DNA of 64,000 bases. Origin: an uncultured Halomonas sp. Lineage in GTDB: Bacteria > Pseudomonadota > Gammaproteobacteria > Pseudomonadales > Halomonadaceae. The first letter of the stretch is position 1. Every line of letters starts with the position of its first letter. A program made the position numbers and the translations under genes. This document shows, piece by piece, positions 1 through 9,649 of this stretch. The notes beneath the pieces are model-generated. The model worked only from the letters and a program-made list of their open reading frames with translations. It did not search any database and had not been told where the DNA came from. Location: NCBI RefSeq assembly GCF_947501415.1, contig NZ_CANMVL010000011.1, forward strand, positions 186,001 through 250,000, read 5' to 3'.

Positions 1-1586
1 CGGTCGAGCATGTAGGCAAGCACCTCATCCACAAGGTTCTCGGCGTACGGCAGCTCCTGGTGCTGGGCCGCGGCTAGCTCGAGCAGCTCACGGAGGTCGA
101 GTTGCAGTTCCCCCTTGACCATGATGTTGAGCACACCGATGGCGGCGCGACGCAGCGCAAAGGGGTCCTTGGTACCGGTGGGGCGGGCGCCGATGCCGAA
201 GATGCCGGTCAGGGTGTCGAGGCGGTCGGCCAGGGCCAGGGCCTGGCCGGTCCGACTCTTAGGAGTGGCATCGCTCGCGAAGCGGGGGAGGTACTGCTCC
301 TCCATGGCCTGGGCCACTTCGGCGGGCTCACCATCCTGAGCGGCGTAGTAGCGTCCCATGGTGCCCTGGAGCTCGGGAAACTCGAGCACCATCTCGGTCA
401 CCAGGTCGCACTTGGCAAGTTCGGCGGCGCGGCGGGCATGGCTGACATCACCGCCCAGCTGGCCGGCGATAAAGGCGGCCACGGCGGCGGTACGGTGAGC
501 CTTGTCGGCGAGAGTGCCGAGCTGCTTCTGGAATACAACGCCAGAGAGCTCGTCGATTCGAGAGGCCAGGGTGCGCCTGCGGTCGGTATCGTAGAAGAAG
601 GCAGCATCGGCCAGGCGGGGGCGAATGACCTTCTCGTTGCCCTCGATGACACGGTCGGGCTCATTGCTGTCGATGTTGGAAACGGTGATAAACAGCGGCT
701 TCAGCTGACCTTCGCTGTCGAGCAGGTGGAAGTACTTCTGGTTCGCCTTCATCGAGGAGATCAGACACTCGGCCGGTACCTCCAGGAAGCGCTCGTCGAA
801 GCTGCCGGTGAGTGCCACGGGCCACTCCACCAGACCGCTGACTTCGACCAACAGCGCCTCATCGATGACTGCGGTGGCCTCCTGCACCTCCGCTTCCGAA
901 AGCACCTGCTCACGGATACGCTCGCGCCGTAGGCCGCGGTCGGCCAGAACCCACGCCTGTTCCAGGGTGGCGAGATAGTCATCGGCGTGGGCCAGCTCGA
1001 TGGGGTCGGGAGCATGGAAGCGATGGCCACGCGTTGTGCGGCCGGCCTCGAGGCCCAGTGCCTCGGCTTCGATGATCTCGTTGCCATAGAGCACGACCAG
1101 CCAGTGTGCCGGTCGGGAAAACTCCACCCGTGAGGCACCCCAGCGCATGTTCTTGGGTACCGGCAGGGCGGCGACGGCTTTCTTGATGATGGCCGGCAGC
1201 AGGGCAGCGATACTCTCCCCCTGCTGTTGTTCGCGATACCCCAGCCAGGTGCCCTTGTCGGTTTCCAGGTGAATCAGTTCATCCACGCTGACGCCGCAGG
1301 AGCGAGCGAAGCCTTCGGCGGCCTTGGAGGGCTGGCCATCCTTGAAGGCAGCGGCCAGTGCCGGACCGCGCTTCTCCACCACACGGTCGGGCTGTTTGCC
1401 GGCCAAGGACTCGATCTGGACCGCCAGGCGACGCGGCGTGGCGTACGCACGTACTTCGCCATGCTCGACATCGGCATCACTCAGGCCGCGGCGCAGCCCT
1501 TCGGCCAGGGCGTCGGAGAGGGCGTCGATGGCGTTCGGAGGAAGTTCTTCGACGCCCAGTTCAACCAGTAGGGTGTTGGCAGCCAT
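1..1586 (-). CDS. glyS: Glycyl-tRNA synthetase beta subunit (3' end cut by window edge)
   Basis: The beta subunit of the tetrameric alpha2-beta2 glycyl-tRNA synthetase acts with GlyQ to charge tRNA-Gly in the cytoplasm. The ATG is complementary to 1584-1586. The protein opens with MAANTLLVELGVEELPP, the conserved amino-terminal signature of GlyS. About 528 codons lie in the window, so the carboxy-terminal part, expected from a family length near 690 residues, runs off the left edge. It starts 2 nt after the glyQ stop, so the two are cotranscribed and probably translationally coupled. The identification is secure. Confidence 0.95.
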   Translation of the reverse strand, partial: MAANTLLVELGVEELPPNAIDALSDALAEGLRRGLSDADVEHGEVRAYATPRRLAVQIESLAGKQPDRVVEKRGPALAAAFKDGQPSKAAEGFARSCGVSVDELIHLETDKGTWLGYREQQQGESIAALLPAIIKKAVAALPVPKNMRWGASRVEFSRPAHWLVVLYGNEIIEAEALGLEAGRTTRGHRFHAPDPIELAHADDYLATLEQAWVLADRGLRRERIREQVLSEAEVQEATAVIDEALLVEVSGLVEWPVALTGSFDERFLEVPAECLISSMKANQKYFHLLDSEGQLKPLFITVSNIDSNEPDRVIEGNEKVIRPRLADAAFFYDTDRRRTLASRIDELSGVVFQKQLGTLADKAHRTAAVAAFIAGQLGGDVSHARRAAELAKCDLVTEMVLEFPELQGTMGRYYAAQDGEPAEVAQAMEEQYLPRFASDATPKSRTGQALALADRLDTLTGIFGIGARPTGTKDPFALRRAAIGVLNIMVKGELQLDLRELLELAAAQHQELPYAENLVDEVLAYMLD

Positions 1587-1588
1587 GC

Positions 1589-2584
<996 letters not shown>

Positions 2585-2660
2585 GAATTCACAGGGCTTC
2601 AAGTATACAATCACCGGAAGATCGGTTATAGGCGCACGCCCCGAACAGAGGAATCTCTCC
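2585..2660. promoter_or_regulatory. Divergent glyQ / hldD promoter region
   Basis: These 76 bases separate two divergent genes and must hold both promoters. A TATACT -10-like hexamer for glyQ lies on the minus strand at 2602-2607. No convincing -35 partner was found by eye for either direction. The sequence is AT-richer than the adjoining genes. The exact promoter elements are a guess. Confidence 0.35.
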
Positions 2661-3617
2661 ATGATCGTAGTGACAGGCGGGGCCGGCTTCATCGGCTCGA
2701 ATCTGGTCAAGGCACTCAATCAGCGTGGCCATCAGGATGTGATGGTGGTCGACGACCTGAGCGACGGCACCAAGTTCGTCAATCTGGCCGATTGCAGCCT
2801 GGGTGACTATCTGGACAAGGATGACTTTCGCCAGCGGGTAGAGGCCGAGTTGCGCGGAGAGCCTGCCAGGCTGCCGGAGATCGAGGCGATCTTTCATGAG
2901 GGGGCCTGCTCCGATACCACCGAGTGGGATGGCCGCTTCATGCTCGATAACAACTTCGAGTACTCCAAGGTGCTGCTGCATTTCTGTCAGCAGCGGGGGA
3001 TTCCCTTCCTCTATGCCTCCTCGGCGGCCACCTACGGCGGCAGCGAGGTGTTTCAGGAGGCGCCGGAGCACGAGAAGCCGCTTAACGTCTATGGCTACTC
3101 CAAGCTGCTTTTTGACCAGTATGTGCGTATCCACCGGGACTCGTTCCGTAGCCAGGTGGTGGGTTTCCGCTACTTCAACGTCTATGGTCCCCGAGAGCAG
3201 CACAAGGGCAAGATGGCCAGCGTGGCCTATCACCACCATACCCAGATCAGCGCCGGACAGGACGTCAAGTTGTTCGGCGCTTGGGATGGCTTTGATGCCG
3301 GCATGCAGAGCCGCGACTTCGTCTACGTCGGCGATGTGGTGGACGTGAACCTGTGGTTCCTCGACAACCCCGAAGCGTCCGGCATCTTCAACTTGGGCAC
3401 CGGTCGTGCCGAACCCTTCAAGGCGATCGGTGAAGCGGTGATCGATTACTATGGTCATGGGACCATCGAGTACATCGACTTTCCCGATGAGCTGAAGGGA
3501 CGCTATCAGAGCTATACCCGGGCCGATATCTCGCGGTTGCGCGAGGCCGGATACGATCGCGAGTTCCGCACCGTGGCCGAGGGGGTGCGCGAGTACCTGG
3601 AGTGGCTGAATGGCTGA
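2661..3617 (+). CDS. hldD: ADP-L-glycero-D-manno-heptose 6-epimerase
   Basis: HldD is the last enzyme of ADP-heptose synthesis, converting the D-glycero form to the L-glycero form used for the LPS inner core. The protein begins [14 protein letters not shown], the NAD(P)-binding Rossmann motif of short-chain epimerases. It carries a Y-x-x-x-K catalytic pair in YGYSKLLFD near residue 150. Its 318 residues match the usual length of about 310. The start at 2661 is preceded by AGAGGAA at good spacing; longer in-frame starts upstream would run into the promoter and are rejected. It overlaps waaF by 8 nt. Confidence 0.95.
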   Translation: MIVVTGGAGFIGSNLVKALNQRGHQDVMVVDDLSDGTKFVNLADCSLGDYLDKDDFRQRVEAELRGEPARLPEIEAIFHEGACSDTTEWDGRFMLDNNFEYSKVLLHFCQQRGIPFLYASSAATYGGSEVFQEAPEHEKPLNVYGYSKLLFDQYVRIHRDSFRSQVVGFRYFNVYGPREQHKGKMASVAYHHHTQISAGQDVKLFGAWDGFDAGMQSRDFVYVGDVVDVNLWFLDNPEASGIFNLGTGRAEPFKAIGEAVIDYYGHGTIEYIDFPDELKGRYQSYTRADISRLREAGYDREFRTVAEGVREYLEWLNG

Positions 3618-4665
3618 GTCGGCTTCGCGGGGGGAGACAAGCGGCGAGCGTATCCTGGTGGTCGGCCCCTCCTGGGTTGGCGACATGGTGATGGCCCAGA
3701 GCCTGTTGATGACGCTGCGTGACCGTCACCCCGGGTGCACTCTTGCGGTGATCGCGCCGGGCTGGTCGCTGCCGATCCTCGAGCGCATGCCCGAGGTGGA
3801 TGAGGCGATCGCCCTGGACGTGGCTCATGGCCAGTTCGGCTGGTCCGTACGCCGTGAGGTGGCTCGCGGGCTGCGGGGTCGTTTCGATCGAGCCATCGTG
3901 CTGCCGCGCTCCTGGAAGTCTGCGCTGGTGCCTTTCCTGGCGGGTATTCCACGACGCATCGGCTTCCATGGTGAGCAGCGCTTTGGTCTGCTCACCGAGC
4001 GTCGTCGTCTCGACAAGAGCGTGCTCGACCAGACCGTCAAACGTTTCGTCTCCCTCGGGCTGTCCGCCGAGGAGTCGGCCAGGGGCAGCTTCGCCATACC
4101 TCAGCCTCGACTGATGGTGGATGCGGGTAATCTGGCCGCCCTGCGCGAGCGTCTAGGGCTTTCCGCGTCACCGGCCATCGGCATGATGCCGGGGGCCGAG
4201 TACGGCCCCGCCAAGCAGTGGCCGCTGGAGCACTTCCGCAGCCTGGCCGAGGCGCTGATAGCAGAGGGTGTCGAGGTGCGGGTGCTGGGAGGGCCCAAGG
4301 ATGTCGAGGCGGGTGATACGATCGTCAATGGCCTGATGGGTGCCCATAATCTGTGCGGCAAGACACGCCTAGCCGACGCCGTGGACCTGCTGGCCGACTG
4401 CAAGCAGGTGGTCACCAATGACTCGGGGCTGATGCATGTGGCGGCGGCGGTGGGCACTCGAGTCCAGGTGCTCTATGGCTCATCGTCGCCGGCCTATACG
4501 CCGCCGCTGACCGATAACGCCGAGATCCACTATCTGGCCGTTGAGTGCTCGCCCTGCTTCGAGCGTACCTGCCCACTGGGTCATACGCGCTGCCTGGTGG
4601 AGATGGCCCCCGAGCGAGTGCACCGGGCGATTCACGCGTGGCGGGCCACCATCGCAAGGAGCTGA
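3610..4665 (+). CDS. waaF: ADP-heptose:LPS heptosyltransferase II
   Basis: A GT9 glycosyltransferase that adds the second heptose to the LPS inner core at the cytoplasmic face of the inner membrane. It shows the family amino terminus [18 protein letters not shown], the donor-binding block [12 protein letters not shown] near residue 195 and [12 protein letters not shown] near residue 265. Its 351 residues are typical. It overlaps hldD, so ADP-heptose synthesis and use are encoded together. The C-terminal [13 protein letters not shown] stretch is also usual in WaaF. Confidence 0.93.
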   Translation: MAESASRGETSGERILVVGPSWVGDMVMAQSLLMTLRDRHPGCTLAVIAPGWSLPILERMPEVDEAIALDVAHGQFGWSVRREVARGLRGRFDRAIVLPRSWKSALVPFLAGIPRRIGFHGEQRFGLLTERRRLDKSVLDQTVKRFVSLGLSAEESARGSFAIPQPRLMVDAGNLAALRERLGLSASPAIGMMPGAEYGPAKQWPLEHFRSLAEALIAEGVEVRVLGGPKDVEAGDTIVNGLMGAHNLCGKTRLADAVDLLADCKQVVTNDSGLMHVAAAVGTRVQVLYGSSSPAYTPPLTDNAEIHYLAVECSPCFERTCPLGHTRCLVEMAPERVHRAIHAWRATIARS

Positions 4666-4672
4666 GCCTCGG

Positions 4673-6352
4673 CTATTTCCTGCCGGAGGCCGCCTGATCA
4701 GAGTTATTCTCGGGCGCCTCCAGAGCCTGCCGAGAAGCGGTCTGCCCGCTCTTCTGCTGCCTGCCTTCGGGTATCAGGCCTTCCCAGAGCCGCTGCTGCA
4801 ATGCGGTCTCCTCATGCATGCGGCCCGCCAGGTCGGTCAGGCCATGCTGCTCCACCAGGGTCGGCTGCTCGGAGAGCAGGGAGACGCCCAACCCAGCTCT
4901 GTGGCGCTCGATGGTATAGCCCATCGCCTCCAGGATGGTGGGGAAAAGATCGATAGTGGCGGCCTCGCGGCGTGTCCTTTGGCCAGCCTCGATACCCTTG
5001 CCCAGCAGCATGAAGGTGTTGTCACGCTCGCCGGCGACCAGTTGCTCCCAGGCCGACACGCGCATCGTCAGGTGGTCGCTGGCGATCACCACCAGGGTGT
5101 TTTCCAGCAGCCCCTCATTTTCGAGTCGGTCGATCAGGTCGAAGGCAAGCCAGGCCGAACACTCCACGGAGTAGAGGATATCCTCGCCGTCGAACTCGCC
5201 CTGACGCTTCCGACAGGCCCGGGCCGGATAGCCTCTTGGTGCATGGGCGGTGAGGCTGAGATTGACCACCCCCCAGGGGCCGGCATCTTCCGCCTTCAGT
5301 CGACGAATCTCACTGGCGGTGAAGTCATACAGGGTGTCATCAAAGAGCCCCCAGTCGTTGATGTAATCGGGTTCCGCAAGACGAGGCTCGAGGCTGGCCC
5401 GGCCCATCACCCTGTCGAAGCCATGATCCTCGTAGAAGATTCCCTTGCCGGCGAACTCGGTACTGGCGCCGCCCAGGAAGCTGAGACGGTAGCCCTGTTC
5501 ATCAAGCAGGTCTCCCAGACATCGAATGCCGGGAACCACGCGGCCCAGAGGCTCGAACTGGTTGTCGTGGAGCAGGCCCGCGGGCATCAGCGGGGTGCCA
5601 CACTGGCTGGCGATCATGCCGGCCATGGTCCAGCCGGTGTTCTCCAGCTGGCGTATTCCCTCGAAGACATGACCGCGTCGACCCAGGGCATCGAGGAAGG
5701 CATAGGCATCCCCGAAGCGCTGGCGGTCGGCATAGGTGCGCTCCATGCTTTCCAGATAAAGCAGCAGCAGGTTGGGAGGACTCTCCGGCGCCTGCTGGAT
5801 CGTCGGGGCCACATAGCGACGATCCAGCCAGGCGCCGTCATCGGTGACGATGGCCGCACTGCGTTGCCCCATGCTGTAGAAGAGTGGATTGCTGGCGATC
5901 AGTACCAGTGCCAGCAGGCGGTCGATGAGGCGCCAGCGGTGGTCACGGCGCACCAGCCAGGTATAGGCAGCGAGCAGGGCCAGCACTGCCAGGGTATAGA
6001 GCGCCGCCGCCAGTATGCGGCTGCTGCCGCCGTGCTCGGCGATCCCGGCCTGGAGATGGAAGAAGATCGCCCCGATCTCGACGATGCCGAAGCTCTCGGC
6101 CAGATAGACGTAGACGCCCCACAGGCAGAGGGGCACCAGCGACCAGGGCCAGACTCGTCGGGGCGGACGACGCGTGGCTGGCTTTCCCCAACGCAGCAGC
6201 CAGCCAAGGCTCAGCCAGAGGCCTGTGATGGGGATCACGCTCCACAGCGGCAGCACGGCCACGGTAGCGATGGCATAGCCAAGGCAAGCCCCGATGACGA
6301 GCAGGGACCACCAGCGGGGATGTTTGAGCCTGTTCGGGTTTGCGAATTGCAT
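4673..6352 (-). CDS. OpgB/MdoB-type phosphoglycerol transferase (sulfatase fold)
   Basis: A membrane-anchored alkaline-phosphatase-superfamily transferase. About four hydrophobic segments occupy residues 15-160, followed by a periplasmic catalytic domain. Recognisable landmarks are the metal ligand in LYLESMERTYADR (Glu201), the nucleophile block TGWTMAGMIASQCG (Thr242) and the metal-binding IASDHLTM near residue 445. These closely resemble OpgB, which moves phosphoglycerol from phosphatidylglycerol onto osmoregulated periplasmic glucans. Its 559 residues are shorter than E. coli OpgB. Its place inside the LPS core locus raises the alternative that the acceptor is the LPS core. It converges on waaF with a 7-nt gap. 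Family is secure; acceptor is not. Confidence 0.8.
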   Translation of the reverse strand: MQFANPNRLKHPRWWSLLVIGACLGYAIATVAVLPLWSVIPITGLWLSLGWLLRWGKPATRRPPRRVWPWSLVPLCLWGVYVYLAESFGIVEIGAIFFHLQAGIAEHGGSSRILAAALYTLAVLALLAAYTWLVRRDHRWRLIDRLLALVLIASNPLFYSMGQRSAAIVTDDGAWLDRRYVAPTIQQAPESPPNLLLLYLESMERTYADRQRFGDAYAFLDALGRRGHVFEGIRQLENTGWTMAGMIASQCGTPLMPAGLLHDNQFEPLGRVVPGIRCLGDLLDEQGYRLSFLGGASTEFAGKGIFYEDHGFDRVMGRASLEPRLAEPDYINDWGLFDDTLYDFTASEIRRLKAEDAGPWGVVNLSLTAHAPRGYPARACRKRQGEFDGEDILYSVECSAWLAFDLIDRLENEGLLENTLVVIASDHLTMRVSAWEQLVAGERDNTFMLLGKGIEAGQRTRREAATIDLFPTILEAMGYTIERHRAGLGVSLLSEQPTLVEQHGLTDLAGRMHEETALQQRLWEGLIPEGRQQKSGQTASRQALEAPENNSDQAASGRK

Positions 6353-6407
6353 GAGTCTCTTCGATAGGGATCGGGTGGCGGCCTTTCAGCTGCATCCACG
6401 GGCTCTG

Positions 6408-6482
6408 TCAGGAAGATTGGTGGAGCGCGTAGGCCTTCATGTACTTCCAGAATACGCCATTGGCGTTAGAGTTGACGATGGA
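6408..6482 (-). pseudogene. C-terminal remnant of a GT2 LPS-core glycosyltransferase
   Basis: Read on the minus strand, this stretch ends ...SNANGVFWKYMKAYALHQSS-stop. The 11 residues NANGVFWKYMK are identical to the carboxy terminus of the intact GT2 gene at 8900-9649. Over the shared 33 nt there are 8 differences, all synonymous third positions. Both copies were therefore under protein-level selection and this is not a recent duplication. The rest of the gene is gone, and similarity fades upstream of about 6476. The remnant is GC-richer than the intact copy. It is probably the 3' end of an older resident gene. Confidence 0.6.
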
Positions 6483-6564
6483 ATGAATGCTCCCGCCGTG
6501 ATGCAAGCCGCTTTTCGGGTTCATGTGGAATTGGCCAGATCCACATGAAACGACGAAGAACCAC

Positions 6565-6663
6565 AGGACTACCAACTAGATAAATCATCGCGATGAAGTT
6601 AGCCTCGTTTCGGTAGCCGCGTGCGCGTACGCGTAAATGGGCCGCTTGGAACAGGCCGTCCAT
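6565..6663 (-). pseudogene. Transposase C-terminal fragment, ISL3-like
   Basis: A short minus-strand reading frame contains GLFQAAHLRVRARGYRNE followed by ANFIAMIYLVGSP. As I recall the family, this matches the conserved carboxy-terminal end of ISL3-like DDE transposases (consensus around GLFQAARARARGYRN..FI.MIYL). The catalytic part is absent and the frame runs on into unrelated residues after GSP. I saw no inverted repeats. It lies next to the GT2 remnant, so the pair looks like a scar of insertion and deletion. The assignment is from memory of the family pattern. Confidence 0.5.
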
Positions 6664-6798
6664 GCCACACCTCCTGTCGTTGTGGAGGTCATATTCTGGC
6701 CTAGCTCATGGGGGGCGTATTCCACATCTGGCGTCGAAGACCTCAATTTCTTTTCTGTACTGCATTGAATATCGTGCTCTCTTTTCGAATTCCTTGCA
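6664..6798. other. AT-rich intergenic stretch at the edge of the exchanged LPS cassette
   Basis: Together with the two remnants just below it, this completes a gap of about 450 bases without an intact gene (6353-6798). Base composition drops from GC-rich to AT-rich across it. I see no promoter, RNA gene or intact ORF that I would defend. Confidence 0.4.
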
Positions 6799-7764
6799 CT
6801 ATAGGGACTGTTGAGTTTGCATTAGATATCGTTCAAAAACTTGTAGAGAAGCAAGCATTTCTTGCTGAGGGTGAAAAAACTCTGAAATATATCGGTTGGC
6901 ATTTCTAATGATGGCTTTGGCTTCTTTAGGATGGGATAGGTAGTAGTCGATTTTTTCCTCTAGATCAGAGAAGTCGTCACTTACTTCCACATAGTGGTAG
7001 CCAGGAATCAATGTACCTTCCATAAACCAGGTTTCATATATAGGGCGCCTCATAAAGCATAATGAATTGGATGCCATTATCCACTTCAAGTTAGTGGCAA
7101 CGTCGTTTCCTTCGATGCTAAAAATAAATTTATGTTTAAGTTGCTGTTCGATTGTCATGAACGGCTTTCGATATGCGGCCGTTACGTTTTTATCATCTGT
7201 AGCGCCAATATCGCAGCGTGGCAAGTTATGACACTTTTCCAGAAAATGTTGCCGATGGGGCTGATGTGCCGCACCCCGCCATACCAGAGTGTCCTTCTTA
7301 GCACCGTAGTCATAGGTATCCTTAACTTTGTAGAAGTGGCGTACGCTGTCAAGTTTAAGGAGTACCGAGTTACAATTTTCACCGCGAATGGGACGGCTCT
7401 TTACGAATGTAGGTACATCAGGGACGAAGGTCTTGTCACCAAAGCGATAGTGATACATTGCGTTCGCGGGGAAATGCTTTGCTACATTATAAAAGTCAAT
7501 ATGATAAGTAGATTTTTTTAAACTTAGAGAAAAGTCTCGATTATTAACTGCGTTATTAGAAAGTGTCGCTGGAGTGTCAATCTTATTGTAGTAATTTACC
7601 CTTGCTATAATCGCTTCTTGGTTAGTTATAGGTAGAGCATCAAACGTGGCCATCAACGCATCGCGCCGATGCCGAAATAAGCTTCTGGGTGGTAGGGCAG
7701 CCAGCAGGCCACAGGTATAAAACATTAATTTGTGCGCCCGGTAGGCATTTTTTCCGCTCACCAT
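6799..7764 (-). CDS. Glycosyltransferase family 90 (CAP10/LpsA-like)
   Basis: A probable LPS-core glycosyltransferase of the CAP10/GT90 group. Characteristic blocks are LVWRGAAHQPHRQHFLEKC in the centre and KFIFSIEGNDVATNLKWIMAS with FMEGTLIPGYHYVEV in the last third. Bacterial relatives include LPS glycosyltransferases of LpsA type. It is 321 residues long and cytoplasmic, with no signal peptide. Codon use is strongly AT-biased compared with hldD or waaF, indicating horizontal acquisition. It lies 12 nt downstream of the GT4 gene on the same strand, forming a two-gene unit. The sugar transferred cannot be read from sequence. Confidence 0.8.
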   Translation of the reverse strand: MVSGKNAYRAHKLMFYTCGLLAALPPRSLFRHRRDALMATFDALPITNQEAIIARVNYYNKIDTPATLSNNAVNNRDFSLSLKKSTYHIDFYNVAKHFPANAMYHYRFGDKTFVPDVPTFVKSRPIRGENCNSVLLKLDSVRHFYKVKDTYDYGAKKDTLVWRGAAHQPHRQHFLEKCHNLPRCDIGATDDKNVTAAYRKPFMTIEQQLKHKFIFSIEGNDVATNLKWIMASNSLCFMRRPIYETWFMEGTLIPGYHYVEVSDDFSDLEEKIDYYLSHPKEAKAIIRNANRYISEFFHPQQEMLASLQVFERYLMQTQQSL

Positions 7765-7776
7765 GAAAGATAGGCC

Positions 7777-8820
7777 CTAAGCAGTATGGGATGAGGAAAG
7801 TGGAGAATAAAGTGCCATGTAGGCGTTGGCCATTGCCTCCGGTGTGTACATGTTCAGGCCCTGAGTGGCTTTTTTCACAAGCGACTGGCGTAGCGTCGTG
7901 TCTCGTAGCTTGATTAGATGATCGGCTAGTGTTTTACCGTCACCTGGGGGAAACAAGAGTCCTGTTTCTTCGTGGTGAACAATGTCTGGGATGCCGCCCG
8001 TCTGGCTAGCTACTACTGGCACTTCTGCCCGCATGGCGTCCAGCAATACTGATCCTAGCCCTTCGTTACGAGAAGGAAAGGCAAAAATATCCAATGCCGG
8101 AAGGTAGTTGCCAATGTCGGACTTGAAGCCGGCCCAGATTACATTGTCCAGTTTGGCGCTTTCTTGCTTTAGTTCGGCCTCATCCTCACCTTGGCCAAAA
8201 AAAACGAACAGCATATCCGGCTGTGAGTGCTGTAGTCGTCGAGCGGCGTCAATCAGGACACGCTGCCCTTTGTGTCGATCCACCAGGGCGCCAGCGTGGC
8301 CAACCAGGAATCGACCGGGATAGCGTGCACGGAAAGCGCGCGCTATGTCGGGATCTGAGACTAGTGGAGTAAAGGCGCTGGGAATTTGTGCCACCGGATG
8401 CGGGCTTAGCGGCTGGATATTCTCGGCAATAATCCGGGATAACGCTACGCAGCGATGCGCCTCACGGTAAAAAACTCTGTTGCTGAGTTTGTCTTTGACT
8501 GGCGTATCCACACGACGGGTAATCAGGTAGGGAGTGCCAAACAGTCGATGGTGTAGCCAGGCCCAATGTACAGCCTTGGCGTCATGGGCATGGATCAATG
8601 TGGTGCGCTCGGCTTGCCAGTGTCCGGCCAACTGGTGGCGAGCACTGACAAATCGCAGACCGTGGGTTGTGGCCAGCTCTGCGCGCAGAGGCGAATCGGG
8701 CCGGCACACTAGCGTCTGGGATGATATCTCTGCCTTGTTGGCCAGCGCCTGGATCAGCAGCACCGTTTGCCGCTCGCCGCCGCGAAACCCCCGGGCCAGA
8801 TTGGCATGGATGATGTGCAA
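7777..8820 (-). CDS. Glycosyltransferase family 4, LPS core
   Basis: A GT-B-fold glycosyltransferase of 347 residues. The amino terminus MHIIHANLARGFRGGERQT holds the glycine-rich acceptor-side loop. The carboxy half holds FAFPSRNEGLGSVLLDAM, the E-x7-E motif of GT4 retaining enzymes, and VVASQTGGIPDIV. It probably adds an outer-core hexose in the cytoplasm. It is cotranscribed with the GT90 gene and divergent from the GT2 gene at 8900. Base composition is intermediate between host and GT90. Specificity is unknown. Confidence 0.85.
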   Translation of the reverse strand: MHIIHANLARGFRGGERQTVLLIQALANKAEISSQTLVCRPDSPLRAELATTHGLRFVSARHQLAGHWQAERTTLIHAHDAKAVHWAWLHHRLFGTPYLITRRVDTPVKDKLSNRVFYREAHRCVALSRIIAENIQPLSPHPVAQIPSAFTPLVSDPDIARAFRARYPGRFLVGHAGALVDRHKGQRVLIDAARRLQHSQPDMLFVFFGQGEDEAELKQESAKLDNVIWAGFKSDIGNYLPALDIFAFPSRNEGLGSVLLDAMRAEVPVVASQTGGIPDIVHHEETGLLFPPGDGKTLADHLIKLRDTTLRQSLVKKATQGLNMYTPEAMANAYMALYSPLSSSHTA

Positions 8821-8899
8821 AGCCGCCTCGTTGAAAATTTGTGGGTATAATGACGGCTATAGTAGCATCCGATGTCTATTCTGGCAGGGTGGTTTTCAT
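8821..8899. promoter_or_regulatory. Divergent promoter region of the LPS glycosyltransferase genes
   Basis: This 79-bp AT-rich gap separates the leftward GT4/GT90 unit from the rightward GT2/GT4/yrbL unit. A perfect TATAAT lies on the plus strand at 8846-8851, but no good -35 sits 16-18 nt upstream. Promoters for both units must lie here or inside the genes. Confidence 0.4.
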
Positions 8900-9649
8900 A
8901 TGCTCTCTGAGCTAAGCGCCGTGATCATCACGCGCAATGCATCGGCAACCCTGGGCCGCACCCTGGACTCGCTCGAAGCTCTGGGGGAGGTGGTAGTTTA
9001 CGACAATGGCTCTATCGATGGGACTCTCGAAATTGCTCGTCGCTACGCCAATGTATCGCTTCACCAAGGCGACTTTCTTGGCTTTGGCCCGACCAAGCGC
9101 CATGCCGTGTCGCTCGCTCGCAATGAGTGGATTGTCTCGTTGGACGCCGACGAGGCGCCCACCAGCCGCTGGCTTGAGGCGCTGGACGGCTGGCTGCCCA
9201 CCGCTGATGCGGACCAGGTGGTCGAGGTGCGGCGTGAAAACTGGCTATTGGGTAAGCCCGTGCACTATTCGGGCTGGGGTAATGACTGGCTGGTACGTGT
9301 CTTTCATCGCCGGCGGCATAATTTCAATGATGCCATGGTGCACGAGTCAGTGAAGGTTGCTAAATCCACTTCGGTCGTTCGTTTAGGCGGTTGCCTTGAG
9401 CATCTGGCTGTCACCGAACTTGGCCAGTTTTTGGATAAGATAAATCGTTATTCGGATATTCGTGCTAAATCGGACGCGTTGCGGGTATATCCTGTAGCGG
9501 TAATTTTATTGAAGTCCATGTTTGCTTTCTTGCGTACCTATCTTTTGAAGCGAGGTTTTCTCGATGGCTGGCGTGGTTTGGTGATCGCCGTGGCTAATGC
9601 AAACGGTGTGTTTTGGAAATATATGAAGCGTCGTGTTCGAGATATATGA
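8900..9649 (+). CDS. Glycosyltransferase family 2, WaaE/KdtX-like
   Basis: A small GT-A glycosyltransferase of 249 residues. It opens LSAVIITRNASATLGRTLDSL, has the YDNGSIDGT nucleotide-binding motif, then SLDADEAP with the D-x-D near residue 80. The end ...GFLDGWRGLVIAVANANGVF is typical of WaaE/KdtX-like enzymes, which add a glucose to the first heptose. I chose the ATG at 8900 because the family motif begins right after it; a longer frame open from 8534 runs antisense through the GT4 gene and is not credible. Its stop overlaps the next start (ATGA). A GC-rich remnant of a second copy lies at 6408-6482. Confidence 0.85.
   Translation: MLSELSAVIITRNASATLGRTLDSLEALGEVVVYDNGSIDGTLEIARRYANVSLHQGDFLGFGPTKRHAVSLARNEWIVSLDADEAPTSRWLEALDGWLPTADADQVVEVRRENWLLGKPVHYSGWGNDWLVRVFHRRRHNFNDAMVHESVKVAKSTSVVRLGGCLEHLAVTELGQFLDKINRYSDIRAKSDALRVYPVAVILLKSMFAFLRTYLLKRGFLDGWRGLVIAVANANGVFWKYMKRRVRDI

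Noticed and set aside
4541..6367. 608-codon plus-strand frame opposite the OpgB-like gene
   Set aside because: The minus strand has clear catalytic motifs; this frame is an antisense shadow.
8534..8899. Longer amino-terminal extension of the GT2 gene
   Set aside because: It runs antisense through the GT4 gene, and the family fold begins at 8900.
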